Positions 51,409 to 53,157 of a DNA stretch of 53,157 bases are shown one piece after another (the first letter of the stretch is position 1; every line of letters starts with the position of its first letter). The notes under the pieces are model-generated. The model did no database searches and was not told where the DNA came from. It saw only the letters and a list, made by a program, of their open reading frames with translations. Position numbers and translations under genes: made by a program. Source of the stretch: Algirhabdus cladophorae (GTDB taxonomy: Bacteria; Pseudomonadota; Alphaproteobacteria; Rhodobacterales; Rhodobacteraceae); the NCBI RefSeq assembly GCF_044772865.1, contig NZ_CP173030.1:1-53157 (forward strand), in the 5' to 3' direction.

Positions 51409-51426
51409 TGTCAACTATACTGGACA
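51409..51426. promoter_or_regulatory. PpsR/CrtJ-type operator, crtE-crtD gap, site 2
   Basis: An exact TGT-N12-ACA, 5 nt from site 1 and 52 nt before the crtD start. Confidence 0.78.
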
Positions 51427-51478
51427 CATTGCCGTCCATGAGTCAACATGGCAGGGACAACCCAAGTGTGGATTCCTT

Positions 51479-53056
51479 ATGCCTTCTGCCTCTGACCTTC
51501 CCCATCAGCCCACCGTTGTAATCGGTGCAGGCATCGGCGGCTTGGCAGCAGCACTGCGACTGGCCCATGCGGGCCACAAAGTGATTGTACTGGAACGCCA
51601 CAGCGGGCCCGGTGGTAAAATGCGCACGATTGCCTCTGATGCGGGGCCAGTGGATGCCGGCCCAACGGTTCTGACGATGAAACCAGTGTTCGAGGCTTTG
51701 TTTGCCGATGTGGGCGAAAAGCTAGACGATCACGTCACCCTGTTGCCCGACACTATTCTTGCACGTCACTTTTGGCGCGATGGCACCCAGTTTGATCTGC
51801 ATTGCGATCCACAAGTGACCGCCGACAATGTGGCCGCCAGTTTCGGCAGCGATGCCGCACAGGACTATCGCCAGTTCGCTATGCGCAGCCGTGCCCTGTT
51901 TGAGGCATTCGATGCCCCGATGATGCAAACGGCCCAACCGACCCAACAGGCCTTGATCCGCGCGGTTCTGAAATCCCCCGGCTTGATCCCGGCTATGGCG
52001 CCGCACAGGTCGCTGTTTGGGATGTTGCGCCGCCAGTTTCGCGAACCAAAACTGGCGCAGCTTTTTGGGCGCTATGCCACCTATGTAGGCGGCTCGCCAT
52101 TCCAGTCCCCTGCCCTTTTGTCCCTGATTGCCCATTCCGAAGCCATGGGCGTTTGGTCCGTCAAAGGCGGCATGCACAAACTGGCGCAAGCTATCGAAGC
52201 CTTGGCAAAATCGCGCGGCGTGGAATTCCGCTACGACACGGATGTAGACCGCATCGAAGTACAAAATGCGCAAGTGTCTGCTGTGCACACTGCCACCGGC
52301 GACAAACTGACCACCAACACAGTTGTCTTTAATGGGGATCCGCGCGCCCTATCCAAAGGCCAGCTTGGCGCGCCTGCAAAATATGCCGTGCCTGCCGCAG
52401 CGGTCGAGCCGCGCAGCCTTTCGGCCTATGTCTATGCCTTTGCCTCAATACCAAATGGGGCCGATCTGACCCATCACAACGTATTCTTTGGGGACGCGCC
52501 CCAAACCGAATTTTACAACCTCAAAGCTGGCAACATGCCAGTTGATCCAACCCTATATATTTGCGCACAGGATCGGGGCCATGGCCCCTTGCCGATTGGC
52601 GACGAACGTTTCGAGATCATCATGAACGGAGCGCCCGCCCAGACTATGAAAGAGGAATTTTCCCAATGTCAGACACTGGTTTTCGAGACACTGGCCCAAC
52701 ATGGCCTCACCTTCGACCGCAAACCGCAGGCCAAACATCTGACGACGCCGGCCCAGTTCAACCAGCTGTTCCCGGTCAGCGCGGGGTCCCTTTACGGGCG
52801 ATCCCCACATGGGCTGACGGCATCACTGAAAAAACCAACGGCGCGGACATCGCTGAAGGGGCTTTATCTGACGGGCGGGGGGGCACATCCGGGTGCCGGG
52901 ATCCCCATGGCGACCCTCTCCGCACAGCATGTGGCCGAGACGATCAAAGCGGACCGAATTTCAACCTCGACGTCCCGTCCAATGGATATGCATGGTGGTA
53001 TGTGGACGGCATTTCGAAAGATACGGGGCAGGCGATCTCGATCATCGGCTTTATAG
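51479..53056 (+). CDS. crtD: Methoxyneurosporene (1-hydroxycarotenoid 3,4-) desaturase
   Basis: CrtD adds the 3,4 double bond in the spheroidene branch. The 525-residue CrtI-family flavoprotein has VVIGAGIGGLAAALRLAHAG at about residues 14-33 and the C-terminal YLTGGGAHPGAGIPMATLSA. It diverges from crtE. The last ~36 codons (52948-53056) are also read in another frame as the conserved N-terminal region of crtC, which explains its Ser/Thr/Arg-rich tail. ATG 51479 directly follows the 113-nt regulatory gap. Confidence 0.95.
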   Translation: MPSASDLPHQPTVVIGAGIGGLAAALRLAHAGHKVIVLERHSGPGGKMRTIASDAGPVDAGPTVLTMKPVFEALFADVGEKLDDHVTLLPDTILARHFWRDGTQFDLHCDPQVTADNVAASFGSDAAQDYRQFAMRSRALFEAFDAPMMQTAQPTQQALIRAVLKSPGLIPAMAPHRSLFGMLRRQFREPKLAQLFGRYATYVGGSPFQSPALLSLIAHSEAMGVWSVKGGMHKLAQAIEALAKSRGVEFRYDTDVDRIEVQNAQVSAVHTATGDKLTTNTVVFNGDPRALSKGQLGAPAKYAVPAAAVEPRSLSAYVYAFASIPNGADLTHHNVFFGDAPQTEFYNLKAGNMPVDPTLYICAQDRGHGPLPIGDERFEIIMNGAPAQTMKEEFSQCQTLVFETLAQHGLTFDRKPQAKHLTTPAQFNQLFPVSAGSLYGRSPHGLTASLKKPTARTSLKGLYLTGGGAHPGAGIPMATLSAQHVAETIKADRISTSTSRPMDMHGGMWTAFRKIRGRRSRSSAL

Positions 53057-53157
53057 GCTCGGTCTTTTCACCATGGTACCGCTGGTCGGGCCGCAAAAAC
53101 CCCGCCAATAATTGCTGCATCAACGTGGCAACTTATGGACCCGGCGGGCGCTTTACC
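53002..53157 (+). CDS. crtC: CrtC, carotenoid 1,2-hydratase, N-terminal part
   Basis: The frame reads FNLDVPSNGYAWWYVDGISK, AISIIGFIGSVFSPWYRWSG, NCCINVATYGPGGRFT and is open at the window end. This is the N-terminal region of CrtC, whose rest begins at base 1. The conserved segment begins at about 52948, inside crtD, but no ATG, GTG or TTG lies in this frame from about 52840 up to GTG 53002. GTG 53002 is given as the first possible start; a rarer start codon further upstream would keep the whole segment. Confidence 0.88.
   Translation, partial: MDGISKDTGQAISIIGFIGSVFSPWYRWSGRKNPANNCCINVATYGPGGRFT

Noticed and set aside
1..53157. TTTACC at both ends as a transposition target-site duplication
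   Set aside because: Both ends lie in the same crtC gene and join in frame. There are no terminal inverted repeats or transposase.
1..53157. CRISPR arrays, tRNA, rRNA or insertion sequences
   Set aside because: No regularly spaced repeats, no tRNA-like cloverleaf and no transposase or integrase frame was seen on reading both strands.

Overview
The window is a photosynthesis gene cluster (PGC) of an aerobic anoxygenic phototroph of the Rhodobacterales, almost certainly the Roseobacter group. The evidence is a complete set of crt, bch, puf and puh genes in the purple-bacterial superoperon layout, the aerobic ring cyclase AcsF, CrtA for spheroidenone-type carotenoids, a tetraheme PufC instead of PufX, LH1 genes only, and TGT-N12-ACA (PpsR-type) operators.

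The cluster carries its own plasmid maintenance module: parA and parB on the minus strand, a noncoding origin-like region, and a divergent replication initiator ending in a DnaA domain-I-like segment. It sits between bchO and cycA. Six 14-bp palindromes built on GTCCCCGCGGGGAC (four perfect, two with one mismatch) look like parS sites; two lie inside bchD and bchO coding sequence. The two ends of the window fall inside one crtC gene, join in frame and share the hexamer TTTACC. The simplest reading is a circular plasmid of about 53.15 kb made up almost only of the PGC and its replicon. Photosynthesis plasmids with DnaA-like replicons are known in Roseobacter litoralis and Sulfitobacter guttiformis, but as I recall they are clearly larger.

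Layout: (1) 1-3868, end of crtC, tspO, crtB and crtI. (2) 3997-8256, crtA-bchI-bchD-bchO. (3) 8245-11786, parB, parA, origin region and rep. (4) 11942-15637, a class II glutamine amidotransferase, a deleted gene remnant, cytochrome c2, an RTX/beta-helix protein and an MFS remnant. (5) 15727-31120, one long minus-strand superoperon read bchF-bchN-bchB-bchH-bchL-bchM-lhaA-puhA-puhB-puhC-orf98-acsF-puhE-hemA. (6) 31438-37669, ppaA and ppsR (regulators), then bchG, a PucC-like carrier, bchP and idi. (7) 37670-37998, two gene remnants. (8) 37999-51365, minus strand, read crtE-crtF, then bchC-bchX-two small ORFs-bchY-bchZ-pufQ-pufB-pufA-pufL-pufM-pufC, then dxs. (9) 51479-53157, crtD and the start of crtC.

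Together the genes supply precursors (hemA, dxs, idi, crtE), bacteriochlorophyll a (bchDHI, bchM, acsF, bchLNB, bchXYZ, bchF, bchC, bchG, bchP), carotenoid (crtB, I, C, D, F, A), the reaction centre and LH1 (puf, puhA), assembly factors (lhaA, puhB, puhC, puhE, pufQ), an electron carrier (cytochrome c2) and regulators (PpsR, PpaA). Not found: LH2 genes, pufX, bchE, bchJ, bciA, tRNA or rRNA genes, IS elements or CRISPR arrays. Genes overlap by 1-14 nt throughout, and several edges carry truncated genes, as expected for a cluster that moved from a chromosome and was then trimmed.
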